Source: SM1-50 sp964467345
GTDB lineage: Archaea; Thermoplasmatota; E2; DHVEG-1
Direction of reading: 5' to 3'
Length of the DNA: 52,220 bases
NCBI GenBank assembly: GCA_964467345.1
Contig: CAYXPY010000013.1
Location: forward strand, 1 to 52,220
The notes below the pieces were generated by a model, which did not search any database, was not told where the DNA came from, and worked only from the letters and a program-made list of their open reading frames with translations. How positions within the stretch are numbered: position 1 is the first letter of the stretch; each line of letters begins with the position of its first letter. The position numbers were made by a program, and so were the translations under genes. Positions 34,801-42,533 of the stretch are shown one piece after another.

Positions 34801-35551
34801 AAATGCAACCGACCCTGGTGGAAGCGGCCTGTACACCAGACGATGGTACACCTTTACCACAAAAGCAAGCCTCCCACCAGTCTTTGGGACGCCCTCCCCA
34901 GCCAATGGGTCAACAAATCAACCATTAGGCTTCTCATGGAGCATTCCAATCAATGACCCTGAGGGAGATTTGTTCTCCTGGACCATCGAGTGCAGCAATG
35001 GACAATCCAACAGTGCCACTGGTGCATCGAATGGGACGAAAACCTTACAGCTTGTTGGTCTTTCCGGTTCAACGACCTACAAGATCTGGGTAAACGCTAC
35101 CGATACTGGCGGGAGTGGTCTATACACCAGAAAATGGTACACATTCACCACGCAGCAACAACAGAATAACCCACCTAATAAGCCAAACACTCCAACTGGT
35201 ACATCCTCAGGGAAATTAAACACACCGTACGTCTATTCATCGAGTACAACTGATCCTGATGGAGACCAGGTTTATTATCAATGGGATTGGGGTGATGGTT
35301 CGACGAGTGCCTGGCTTGGGCCGTATAGTTCAGGCTCACAGATTAACACGACGCATACCTGGACTGTGAAATCATCCTCGGTGAAAATCAAGGCAAAAGA
35401 CTCCGCGGGTTTGGAAAGCCCCTGGTCTGATCCATTGCCGATCACGATGCCGTTCTCCTATAGGCCTCGACCGTTGTTGCAGCTCTTAGAAACTCTCCTT
35501 GAACGGTTCCCGCATGCGTTCCCGCTCCTACGTTATCTTTTAGGATGGTAG
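31859..35551 (+). CDS. Giant exported protein: GEVED, C39-like peptidase, Fn3 repeats, PKD, FPxxFPLL tail
   Basis: This protein has 1230 residues. A signal peptide is followed by a GEVED-type domain (opening YLEYGDAPEG, closing DGFFEDGETEDYLLRI, about 35-270). A papain-like C39-type peptidase comes next: Cys 354 in WCYCGPAAVAN and His 629 in GRLKGHYVTCAGVN. A beta-sandwich (about 470-620) sits between these residues. Four Fn3-like repeats of about 96 residues follow (about 714-1099), each with NPANGSTN or TPANGSTN, WSIPIND and the TTYKVWVNATD pattern. Then come a PKD domain (about 1100-1200) and the 25-residue tail with core FPHAFPLLRYLLGW. The ATG at 31859 has CGGAGG upstream; the frame's earlier ATG lies in the promoter. 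The role is presumably external protein or peptide processing or binding. Confidence 0.82.
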   Translation: MRKKIIALVMFLMLLISGSAAVVGWNNTHEQNNQEEPFGRDYLEYGDAPEGPNHFAYPASGVLGAFPTCVTCGPALWIQHNNFGAWFGLSYDFEFEGNAGWCPGGYPPYDMDEGFQDGDAGLMIPEPYTIDNTLNIVPFPGWTGTALGTTGQNAVWGVDIDMWVHNTMPNHEPYLQAYVNILMDWNQNGAWTEPGEHVLVNYVIPALYIGPMSALTPPPANIGIGPNAGHVWTRFSITETPLPYGWAGDGFFEDGETEDYLLRIDSGQEGWYYKPAYPNYAPQGMPDFDQKQDQWKSIVDGGNGIADTTAGGDDIQVVPAGGAVSPSDVIIAPGPNGALNTAPAGDDITKWCYCGPAAVANCFWWFDSKFEDPTGYPGDGVDTYPLVQDYGVGDDHLKTNVPYLISDLAVKMNTTTKGTTNITDMKNAIQTWLINKGLSPVFTVNKYFAPNFSFIEEQIEQCQDVILLLGFYNESVKSVDQMQMLFSPNDNLQPITWWDYQSFVPSVNRVDAINITLVSNGPPCPLQINVYAVPGGPPIGTTIMNPGVLAVPTWVQFHFSASVPLVIGATYYFDVVELATPDAPHYEWFYFASMNNYPPGQGWMNGAIFNYDWAFRTEYYPEIGRLKGHYVTCAGVNSLYQKIAISDPELNVQNPAVTDHNDAANVSHDIYNVGIGCPISTLPYQWWLQNYPSVYAYAIVEQAVIVCPRPYNSPPVFGTPNPANGSTNNPRSLTWSIPINDPEGDLFSWSIQCSNGQSSSATSASNGTKTLALSGLAYSTTYKVWVNATDPPAGSGLYTRRWYTFMTKANLPPVIGTPTPANGSTNQPLSLTWSIPINDPEGDSFSWTIQCSNGQSSSATGASNGTKTLALSGLAYATTYTVWVNATDPGGSGQYTRRWYIFTTKLNQPPVFGSPTPANGSTNQALSFTWSIPISDPEGNTFSWTIQCSNGQANSGTAATNGTKTVTLSGLAYSTSYKVWVNATDPGGSGLYTRRWYTFTTKASLPPVFGTPSPANGSTNQPLGFSWSIPINDPEGDLFSWTIECSNGQSNSATGASNGTKTLQLVGLSGSTTYKIWVNATDTGGSGLYTRKWYTFTTQQQQNNPPNKPNTPTGTSSGKLNTPYVYSSSTTDPDGDQVYYQWDWGDGSTSAWLGPYSSGSQINTTHTWTVKSSSVKIKAKDSAGLESPWSDPLPITMPFSYRPRPLLQLLETLLERFPHAFPLLRYLLGW
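34000..35155 (+). repeat. Four tandem Fn3-encoding DNA repeats
   Basis: Four units of about 290 bp start near 34000, 34291, 34580 and 34872. Each encodes a P-P-V-x-G-x-P-x-P-A-N-G-S-T-N opening and a W-x-T/A-x-F ending. The DNA is similar but clearly diverged, so the array is not a very recent amplification. Confidence 0.75.
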
Positions 35552-35568
35552 GAAACCATCCTTTTTTC
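35542..35568 (+). terminator. Intrinsic-like terminator overlapping the stop codon
   Basis: AGGATGGT (35542-35549) pairs with ACCATCCT (35555-35562) as a perfect 8-bp stem with loop AGGAA, followed by a T-run. The left arm carries the last codons of the gene and the loop contains part of the stop codon. Confidence 0.65.
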
Positions 35569-35634
35569 TTTTTAAAATAATTACGATTTTTTTATACAAG
35601 CTAAACATACCGTGTACCTTAAATACTCACAAAA

Positions 35635-35648
35635 ATAATATATATAAG
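35635..35648 (+). promoter_or_regulatory. TATA-like promoter of the C25 peptidase at 35681
   Basis: AATAATATATATAA lies about 40 bases before the ATG at 35681. A start 25 bases downstream leaves a short leader containing AAGGGGATAATTT. Confidence 0.5.
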
Positions 35649-35680
35649 AAGACTATATGGTTAATATAAGGGGATAATTT

Positions 35681-37846
35681 ATGAAGAAACTTATTCCACT
35701 ATGTGTTATAGGAATCGTAGTCCTCGGTGGACTTGGGGCAGTTGCGAACACCACTTCTGAACAGACATTCGAAAAAGCAATCCTTCGTTTTTCTGAGCCA
35801 ACCATAAAAAACGAAAATATGTATGTCTCTGTTTCTTTAAAGGAGGCCAACTCCTATCTAATGAATCAGGATAAACCATTGTTACCAAGTAGGAAAGAAA
35901 CCTATACCTTCCCGTTCGGTACAACGATTACAAGTGTAACGGTCACACCGCAGAACATTCAGACGAAAACAGTAACCAAGGACATCGAACCGACACCGCA
36001 ATTCGCACAGATCGGTGCGACAACATCATATGAAAGAACACAACCGGTGAACTATGGAGTGGAACCTTATCCCTCCCGATGGTACGACTATCGGGTCGGC
36101 TGTGGACTCTATGATGGTGAGATTCGTATAATCGTTAATGTCGACATCTACCCTGTGCAGTATCAGCCCGCGGAAAAAACAGTACAATACGCTCAAGAAG
36201 CAACGGTGATAATTGATTACGAGTCAGCACCCCCGCAGCAGTCATCACCTCGGGAGGAGTATCAGTTCGTCGTGATTGGCCCGAATTCATTCAGTAGTCA
36301 AATAACCCCATTGGTCACCCATAAAATCGGCAGGGGTATCAGCTCTATATTCGTGAGTTTGGAAAATATCTACGCAGGAACCTATTTCCCTGCGACTGGC
36401 CGGGATAACCAGGAGAAGATAAAATATTTCATTAAGAACGCTATTGAGAGCTGGTTGACCGGTAATATCCTGCTCGTCGGTGGGAGTAGCTATGTGCCGG
36501 TCCGAGAGACCCATGTCTATCTGGACGGTGATGACGAAGTTTTTGTCAGTGATCTCTATTATGCGGATATCTACAATAAGACCGGTGCGTTCTGCAGTTG
36601 GGATTCCAATGATAATAATATCTTTGGGGAATATAACTGGCAAGGACGTACGGATCAGGTTGATCTTCACCCGGATGTCTATCTTGCACGACTGGCTGCG
36701 ACATCAGGCAGTCAGGTTACTGCCGTTGTCAATAAGATAAAGACCTATGAGAACACCCCAGGGTACCAGCAGAGCTGGTTTACGAACCTCGTCGTTGTCG
36801 GTGGTGATTCCTTCGAGGATAACAACGCTGTGCTTGAAGGGGAGTACGCAAATACAAAAGTCACTGAGGTCATGACTGGTTTTGCTGTTGATAAACAATG
36901 GGTGACGAACGGGAAACTGACAAGCGCATTACCGACAGGGGTGGCGAACATTAAAACCGCTATCAACGCGGGATGTGGTTTTGTTGATTTCTCCGGTCAT
37001 GGCAACACCGGTATCTGGGCGACTCATCCTCATGAGAATTTCGGACAATGGGTTCCAACACCTGCCGGGGGAATTCGTAGCTCCGATATCACCTCGTTGT
37101 CTAATGGGAATAAATTACCAATTGTGACCGTAGAAGCCTGCTCTACTGCGAAATTTGCCTCTGATTCGAATTGTTTCAACTGGGCGTTTCTGTATAACTC
37201 CAATGGTGGTGCCATCGGAGCGTTCGGATGCACCGGACTTGGATATGGCTATATCGGGACAAGTGTTATTCAAGGATTAATAGGCAAGATCGGCCTGGAC
37301 ACCTATCGGGCATATAAGATCGATCAAGCTGAGACTTTTGGTGAGCTTTGGTCAATGACATTGAACCGGTACATCAAATCCGGTATGGATGCAGGGGATT
37401 ACAAGACCCTGGAGGAATGGATCGCGTTTGGTGATCCAACGTTAGCAATCGGTGAGAAATCCCAACCACCCGCAAAACCGGCAACACCAACAGGACCTGC
37501 CACGGGGAAGGTTAACACTGAATACACCTACAGCAGCTCCGCAACTGATCCTGAGGGCAATCAGGTGTCTTATATGTTTGACTGGGGCGATGGGACATTC
37601 AGCAACTGGGTCGGACCGGTGAACAGTGGTTCGACAGGGTCAGCGAAGAAAACCTGGTCAGCTGAAGGAACATTCCAAGTGAAGGTCGTCGCCAAGGATT
37701 CCCACGGGCAGCTGAGCGTCTGGTCAGATCCCTTATCGATCTCCATGCCTGTTGAATATCAACCGCCGTTCCTGCGACTCTTAGAACGACTCTTTGAGCA
37801 GTTCCCGCATGCATTTCCGCTGTTACGGCAGCTGTTGGGGTTCTAA
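35681..37846 (+). CDS. Secreted C25 (gingipain-like) peptidase with PKD and FPxxFPLL tail
   Basis: This protein has 721 residues. A signal peptide (MKKLIPLCVIGIVVLGGLGA) precedes a C25-type prodomain region (about 25-200). The gingipain-type catalytic domain starts at YQFVVIGPN. The likely dyad is His 440 in VDFSGHGNTG and Cys 487 in TVEACSTAK. A PKD domain (about 600-690) follows, then the shared 25-residue tail with core FPHAFPLLRQLLGF. It should cleave external protein. The neighbour upstream, in the same direction, carries the same tail and the two tails share the DNA word TTCCCGCATGC. A TATA-like box and AAGGGG precede the ATG. It ends with a terminator hairpin across its stop codon. Confidence 0.88.
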   Translation: MKKLIPLCVIGIVVLGGLGAVANTTSEQTFEKAILRFSEPTIKNENMYVSVSLKEANSYLMNQDKPLLPSRKETYTFPFGTTITSVTVTPQNIQTKTVTKDIEPTPQFAQIGATTSYERTQPVNYGVEPYPSRWYDYRVGCGLYDGEIRIIVNVDIYPVQYQPAEKTVQYAQEATVIIDYESAPPQQSSPREEYQFVVIGPNSFSSQITPLVTHKIGRGISSIFVSLENIYAGTYFPATGRDNQEKIKYFIKNAIESWLTGNILLVGGSSYVPVRETHVYLDGDDEVFVSDLYYADIYNKTGAFCSWDSNDNNIFGEYNWQGRTDQVDLHPDVYLARLAATSGSQVTAVVNKIKTYENTPGYQQSWFTNLVVVGGDSFEDNNAVLEGEYANTKVTEVMTGFAVDKQWVTNGKLTSALPTGVANIKTAINAGCGFVDFSGHGNTGIWATHPHENFGQWVPTPAGGIRSSDITSLSNGNKLPIVTVEACSTAKFASDSNCFNWAFLYNSNGGAIGAFGCTGLGYGYIGTSVIQGLIGKIGLDTYRAYKIDQAETFGELWSMTLNRYIKSGMDAGDYKTLEEWIAFGDPTLAIGEKSQPPAKPATPTGPATGKVNTEYTYSSSATDPEGNQVSYMFDWGDGTFSNWVGPVNSGSTGSAKKTWSAEGTFQVKVVAKDSHGQLSVWSDPLSISMPVEYQPPFLRLLERLFEQFPHAFPLLRQLLGF

Positions 37847-37860
37847 CAACCCTTTTTTTT
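37838..37860 (+). terminator. Terminator hairpin spanning the stop codon of the C25 gene
   Basis: GGGTT (37838-37842) pairs with AACCC (37848-37852), loop CTAAC, with the TAA stop inside the loop and eight T following. It is the same design as at 35542. Confidence 0.6.
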
Positions 37861-37939
37861 CTTTTTTTCTTTTAAATTATTTAAGTAATGGAATGGGTCT
37901 GTAAGATCATCGATGATCAATGCAAAAGGGGGAAGAAGT

Positions 37940-39679
37940 ATGATTGGTTGGAAAAAGAAAAAACGATGCATCTCAGGATGTCTATGTGGGAGTCTTGTGT
38001 TGTTGTTTTTATTTTCTACGTCTGCGAGTGGTTTGGTCGCATCCGAGGCAGCTGTCTGTTTCCTGAAGGGTGAGGCAAGTGCTGACTATACTGTAATGAC
38101 TCCTGCAGGGGTACGTGCTGAATTACGTATACAGCAGGGGAGCGTTTGTTTTGTATCTAATCCGCGTTCATATTTTAAGATGCGTTCATGTGTTGAAGGG
38201 GCTGATTGGAGTAATTCTGGGGGGAATGCCCAGCGGAATGCTATCTCAAGTTCAACGGGACCAAAAAACAGTGATCTTCTCTGGTCCGGGGCACGCTCCT
38301 CTCTTATTTCTTGGTTACCCGTCACCGAAGAAAACCGGGTGTTTGTCGTCAGACAAAAAGGGTGGCCTGGCTCAGCGAATGACTCCGTGGTTGTCGCTAT
38401 GGATCTTCTGAGCGGAGAAGAACTCTGGTGTATTGAGATCCCATATCATACCAATGATTGGACGACCTGGATTGCGGGTGTGAAGAACGGACGGGTCTAT
38501 GCGTCCCGTTCCGGGAACGGTGCATCTGTACAGGATACCCTGTATGCTCTTGATGCGTTGACTGGTGAGACACTCTGGGTGTCTTCTGTGGTGATCGACG
38601 CAGGCCCGTATGATGGGGTGGTGTTTGCAGCTGATGGTGACCCGATTATCGCGTCGTTTAGAGATATCTGGCGTTTCAATAGCGATGATGGTTCACTGGT
38701 CTGGCATGCAGATCGGGTCGGCTCGGTTTCGGGAAGCTGTGGTGGTGCGCTCTTCGGTGATGCTTTCTATGTTGCCGATGCAGCACCAGGTGGCCATGTT
38801 CTTGTACGCTATGACATTGAGACCGGGCAACGGTTGTATGAAAGCCCGGTGATGGCTGGATTTACGCTGCAGAACACGCCGTTTATCGGACCAGATGGAA
38901 CGATTTATCTGAGTCGGACGCAGAACAATCCGTCTGTTGATTTCTTCTATGCTTTTCAGGATACCGGGTCTGCTTTTGTGGAGAAATGGCATATCCCCTG
39001 TGCTTGGACGACGTTTTCCGAGTTTGCTGCAACTGATGCAGGCAGTGTCTATTGTCTGTTGGCTGGGCCACGGATCGGTCAGATCGATGCATCCACTGGT
39101 GAGATTCTGTCCCAATCCGAGCTGGTAGGCGTATCAGGTGAATATCTGTCGCCTCATTTTGCTGTTGACGCCGACGGGACCGTGTTTTTCTCCAATGGTG
39201 GGTTTGCCACCGGCAAGGTATCGGTGTATACCGCTGATCTGTCCCCGGTGTGGAACGTTTCGTTGGCGAACATCAATATCGGTGGTCCTTCTCTGGGGAG
39301 GAACGGTGTGCTTGTCTTGTGTGGCACGGGGACGACGATGCGTGCGTATAAGACCGCTGAGCCGGTTCTTGCAGTAAACATCACGGCGCTGTCTCCTAGG
39401 ATTTCTGTCTCGATTCACAATATCGGACAGAGGAACGCGACGAATCTGAGCTGGACTCTGAGGATTACCGGCGGGGTGTTTTCCCGCATTAATATTTCTG
39501 AGTCAGGGCTGCTTCCGTCTCTTGGGTTGATGGAGCAGGTGAATATCACGCTTTCACGCAGGGTGTTTGGGCTAGGACGCATCTTGATCGAAGCTACGGT
39601 CACCTGTGATGAGGGTGTGTCTGCCTCGACATCAATGAAAGGGTTTGTCTTGCTGTTTTTTATCCTTGCAGCAGGCTAA
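37940..39679 (+). CDS. Secreted PQQ-like beta-propeller protein ending in the W/GFG module
   Basis: The 579-residue protein has a signal peptide (MIGWKKKKRC, then a hydrophobic run). Repeats follow with the PQQ/BamB propeller pattern: VVAMDLLSGEELW, LYALDALTGETLW, DIWRFNSDDGSLVW and others (about 110-470). The last 95 residues are the W/GFG module: NIGQRNATNLSWTLRI, FGLGRILIEATV and the hydrophobic ending MKGFVLLFFILAAG. PQQ-like repeats form a propeller used for binding or as scaffold; a bound cofactor is not implied. I start at the ATG at 37940, with GGGGGA seven bases upstream; a longer frame to 37913 lies before that site. Mature domains contain NATN and NVT-type sequons. Confidence 0.78.
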   Translation: MIGWKKKKRCISGCLCGSLVLLFLFSTSASGLVASEAAVCFLKGEASADYTVMTPAGVRAELRIQQGSVCFVSNPRSYFKMRSCVEGADWSNSGGNAQRNAISSSTGPKNSDLLWSGARSSLISWLPVTEENRVFVVRQKGWPGSANDSVVVAMDLLSGEELWCIEIPYHTNDWTTWIAGVKNGRVYASRSGNGASVQDTLYALDALTGETLWVSSVVIDAGPYDGVVFAADGDPIIASFRDIWRFNSDDGSLVWHADRVGSVSGSCGGALFGDAFYVADAAPGGHVLVRYDIETGQRLYESPVMAGFTLQNTPFIGPDGTIYLSRTQNNPSVDFFYAFQDTGSAFVEKWHIPCAWTTFSEFAATDAGSVYCLLAGPRIGQIDASTGEILSQSELVGVSGEYLSPHFAVDADGTVFFSNGGFATGKVSVYTADLSPVWNVSLANINIGGPSLGRNGVLVLCGTGTTMRAYKTAEPVLAVNITALSPRISVSIHNIGQRNATNLSWTLRITGGVFSRINISESGLLPSLGLMEQVNITLSRRVFGLGRILIEATVTCDEGVSASTSMKGFVLLFFILAAG

Positions 39680-39681
39680 TC

Positions 39682-39690
39682 TTTTTTTTT
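39682..39690 (+). terminator. Poly-T terminator after the PQQ-like gene
   Basis: A T-run begins three bases after the stop codon. Confidence 0.5.
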
Positions 39691-39824
39691 ATCCAATGAA
39701 TCGATTCGTTTATGGTGATACGCGAAAGGAAAAATGAGTCAAGCATAATTCTCAGGGGCAGAAAAAAAGAGTTATGGGGGAGAGAGTGTCTCTCCCGGAT
39801 TCATCGTTGTTTGCTTGTATGGTT

Positions 39825-40190
39825 TTATTGCATGAACAAGACGAATGGTCCCAGCATAAAAGCGTTTCTTTCCTCTACTGCGACAGGGATGAAGCTCCAA
39901 TAGAGGATAACGGTTATGTTTATTTTTCCAATACCGAGCGCTGGTGGGAATAAGGGTGTTCGGATGGTTGCGCTGCCGTTGTTACCAACAACTCCTTCAG
40001 TTATCCCTCCCTGGAAGATATTTTGACCACCGATCTCTATTTTCCAGTCAAGGTCTGCAGCATCTGAGACTTTTGCTATAACGCCGTATGCTCCGCGGAC
40101 GCCTGTTATTTCTGGTGCTGCCATGGCAGTTGTGGTAAGATATGTTCCGAGCACTACTAATAGTATAATACATAGAATTGATTTTTTCAT
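39825..40190 (-). CDS. Small secreted protein consisting mostly of the W/GFG module
   Basis: This protein of 121 residues has a signal peptide (MKKSILCIILLVVLGTYLTT, cleavage near AMA) followed by little more than the shared module: DLDWKIEI, LGIGKINITVIL and the hydrophobic C-terminus AFMLGPFVLFMQ. The module is the most diverged of the four copies and may be shortened at its start. The role is unknown. AGGAGG precedes the ATG. It converges with the PQQ-like gene, which carries the same module. The promoter probably lies at TATTTAAATG just upstream. Confidence 0.62.
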   Translation of the reverse strand: MKKSILCIILLVVLGTYLTTTAMAAPEITGVRGAYGVIAKVSDAADLDWKIEIGGQNIFQGGITEGVVGNNGSATIRTPLFPPALGIGKINITVILYWSFIPVAVEERNAFMLGPFVLFMQ

Positions 40191-40486
40191 ATTTGTTGCC
40201 TCCTTGGATTATTTGAAATAGACGACATTATTTAAATGTTTTCCAGAGGATAAAATCTACAGGTTGAAAAAAAAAGGTTAAAACTAGTTACTATTTCCAT
40301 TGTATATCCGATGATGTGGGGGAATTATCTGAGATGGATTATTCGGAAAGGTTTTTTGATAGTTACTACAAGGTGCAAATGCTTTTTATGTCCAGTAGGC
40401 TTTTTTTAAGATATGAAAACGGTTCAATAGGCTAAATGTTTTTATAGATAGACGTATTATGAATCAGCATATTTAGGAGAGGACTT

Positions 40487-41014
40487 ATGACGAAATCAAG
40501 TAAGAAACAGATTGAGATGGATGAGAGAAAGGTCGTTGATCATCTTCAAAAAAACTGTATGGAGAATCTTGATTTGTTTGCGAAAGGATGCGGTTTTTCT
40601 CGTCAGAAGGTCTGGCGGATAATTAAGAATCTGGAGAAAGAAAAAATCGTCTGGGGATATACCGCTATCGTGGACAACTCGTTTTTAGAGAAGCGGCATT
40701 ACACGCTTCTTATGAAGCGGAATGCTCAGAAGGTAAATCAGAACATTGTTGATGTTCTTCTCTCACGTGATTTCGAGGATGTCGTCTCAAAGTTTGGCAT
40801 TACGATTGAGACGAGTTCCTATGTCCATGGTGAGTACGACTGGATCGCCACGTTCCTTGCCCCCGATATCATCCATGCAAAGAAATTCAGTGAGCTTGTC
40901 AAGTCGATGTACCCTGATATATTTCAAAGGATCGATCTTGTCGAGACGCTGTTTGACATTAAAAGGCAAAACATTTTCAATCCTGATGCACGGAAATTTA
41001 AAGAGCTTATTTGA
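40487..41014 (+). CDS. Lrp/AsnC-type transcriptional regulator
   Basis: The 175-residue protein has an N-terminal winged helix (about 10-60, including CGFSRQKVWRIIKNLEKEKI) and a C-terminal Lrp-like sensor domain (about 75-160). Such regulators bind small metabolites, often amino acids, and control nearby transport or metabolic genes. Compared with classic Lrp, its ligand-binding segment is diverged, so the ligand is unknown. A TATA-like TTTTTATAGA (about 40440-40449) and AGGAGAGG precede the ATG. The next gene, a permease-like protein, is 118 bases downstream behind a hairpin and could be a target; that is inference. Confidence 0.8.
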   Translation: MTKSSKKQIEMDERKVVDHLQKNCMENLDLFAKGCGFSRQKVWRIIKNLEKEKIVWGYTAIVDNSFLEKRHYTLLMKRNAQKVNQNIVDVLLSRDFEDVVSKFGITIETSSYVHGEYDWIATFLAPDIIHAKKFSELVKSMYPDIFQRIDLVETLFDIKRQNIFNPDARKFKELI

Positions 41015-41042
41015 ACGAAGTGCCGTGGGTTTGAGGATCAGC

Positions 41043-41067
41043 CTATCCTGCGAAGTACGCAGGGTGG
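41043..41067 (+). promoter_or_regulatory. Hairpin between the regulator and the permease-like gene
   Basis: CTATCCTGCG (41043-41052) faces CGCAGGGTGG (41058-41067) across loop AAGTA, with a six-base perfect core and wobble pairs outside. No T-run follows, so it may be an operator or an RNA element rather than a terminator. Confidence 0.35.
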
Positions 41068-41132
41068 TTCTGCTCCGATATCATTAAATAACATAGCTTG
41101 TTTTCAACGTAACGTGAGGCGGTTGGGATTGC

Positions 41133-42524
41133 ATGTTTGAAACAAGTCGTCTTCTTCTACGGGAAATTTCCAGGAACCTTCAGGGGAAAATGAAAGCCTC
41201 TCCTCTGTTGTATGCGTTTTTCTCAGCGATGATCTTTTTTTCCTTGGTGATGTTCGCGTTCCTTACGTTCTTTGTACTGAACACGGATCTTTCGTTTAAC
41301 TTCATGGACGTCTTCTTTGCCGTGTTTTTCTTACTGCTGATGAAATCTGCTTCTGATCTGCATACGCTTTTTGTCTCCTCACCTCAAGCATCCTATGTGC
41401 TCTCAACCCCAGTGTCCCATCAGAGAACCGTGGGGAACATGATTCTTGTCATCGTGGCGGTCAACATGGTGATTTGGTTTTCGTTTTCCTTGGTATATAT
41501 TGGGGTTTTGCATCTGCTTCGTATCCCTCCGACATATCTTGTGGAGTACTGTCTGTTTAGCATCAACGTCCTTATCGCGGTTCTTCTGGGATGCTCCCTA
41601 AGTCTTCATTTCTTCTCAAACAAACAGTATCGGATGATACCGACGATTCTGTTACTGTTGTTTTTCTATTCTTCTCAGGACCTGTGGTTTGTCGCAAGTA
41701 TGCTTCCCCTTGCCGTACTGCATTGTCTCTGGAGCATGTCGCATCCGTTGGATTCCTATCGATATGTCAAACGAAAAGAACGAACCAGTGAACAGGCGTT
41801 GGTGCGGCCTCGTGGTCTTCTTCACACCTTGTTTCTCCGGGAGGTTACCGCGATTTGGCGGGAGCGTCTCTTCTTTAGTTTCATCTCGATGTCGCTAGTG
41901 ACTGCTCTTGGGACAGGGTATCTGTTTCTGTATGGGACTGAGTTGTTCATCCCTGAGTCGTTGCAGCGGTATGTCGGTGGTTTTCTTCCCTCGTTGTTCG
42001 TGTTTTTGGGTTGTTACATCGTAGTCATGTATGCAGCTGTTTTTCCTGCGTTGAACCTGTTTTTGACTGAGGAGAAAACCATGTGGATATTACGGAATCT
42101 TCCCCTGAAGAATGAGACGATTGTGTATGGGAAGACCCTAGCCCTTGGTCTGTGTTTTCTGACCACGTTGCCTTTCCTTGCAGTCATCCCTATTTTCCTA
42201 GGTGGTGAGGATATCTTGTTTTTGTTCTGGTTCCTTTGTTTTTCGTTTCTTGCCGCTGTCATCCTTGCGATACCTCTTGGGGTGAAATACGTCGGGAAGA
42301 AATCTGATATTCTCTTGTTGTATAGTGTTGCGATGATCCTTTTTGTGCTGCTCAGCGTCGTTGGGGCAGGGATGAATCTGTTGCGAGGGGCGGCATCCTT
42401 CTCGATTCTGCCGCTGTGCCTGTTGCTGTTGGCTTTGGAGGGGAGTCTGTTGTTTTTGTCTCTGAAGTTTTCAGCGCGATTGCTTTCCCTGCCGTTCAAA
42501 AAAAGAAGGAGTCTTCCATTTTAA
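41133..42524 (+). CDS. Polytopic ABC-2-like permease
   Basis: This 463-residue protein has about 12 hydrophobic segments and loops rich in Arg/Lys on one side. The N-terminus MFETSRLLLREISRNLQGK, the repeated pattern of a long amphipathic segment followed by helix pairs, and the second half (FLREVTAIWRERLFFSFI) resemble ABC-2-type permeases that pair with a separate ATPase. I am not certain of the family. No ATPase is adjacent; the orphan ATPase at 29692 is the nearest candidate. The start is the ATG at 41133 with only a weak GGTTGGGA upstream. The gene is convergent with the PPC-domain gene. Confidence 0.62.
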   Translation: MFETSRLLLREISRNLQGKMKASPLLYAFFSAMIFFSLVMFAFLTFFVLNTDLSFNFMDVFFAVFFLLLMKSASDLHTLFVSSPQASYVLSTPVSHQRTVGNMILVIVAVNMVIWFSFSLVYIGVLHLLRIPPTYLVEYCLFSINVLIAVLLGCSLSLHFFSNKQYRMIPTILLLLFFYSSQDLWFVASMLPLAVLHCLWSMSHPLDSYRYVKRKERTSEQALVRPRGLLHTLFLREVTAIWRERLFFSFISMSLVTALGTGYLFLYGTELFIPESLQRYVGGFLPSLFVFLGCYIVVMYAAVFPALNLFLTEEKTMWILRNLPLKNETIVYGKTLALGLCFLTTLPFLAVIPIFLGGEDILFLFWFLCFSFLAAVILAIPLGVKYVGKKSDILLLYSVAMILFVLLSVVGAGMNLLRGAASFSILPLCLLLLALEGSLLFLSLKFSARLLSLPFKKRRSLPF

Positions 42525-42533
42525 AAAAAAGGA

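Noticed and set aside
34000..35155. Tandem repeats as a possible CRISPR or satellite array
   Set aside because: The period of about 290 bp keeps the reading frame and encodes Fn3-like domains; there are no spacers.
40311..40332. Box C/D-like words (ATGATGT followed by CTGA) in the intergenic region before the Lrp-type gene
   Set aside because: The C-like box ends in T instead of A, a second C'/D pair is missing and no terminal stem encloses it.
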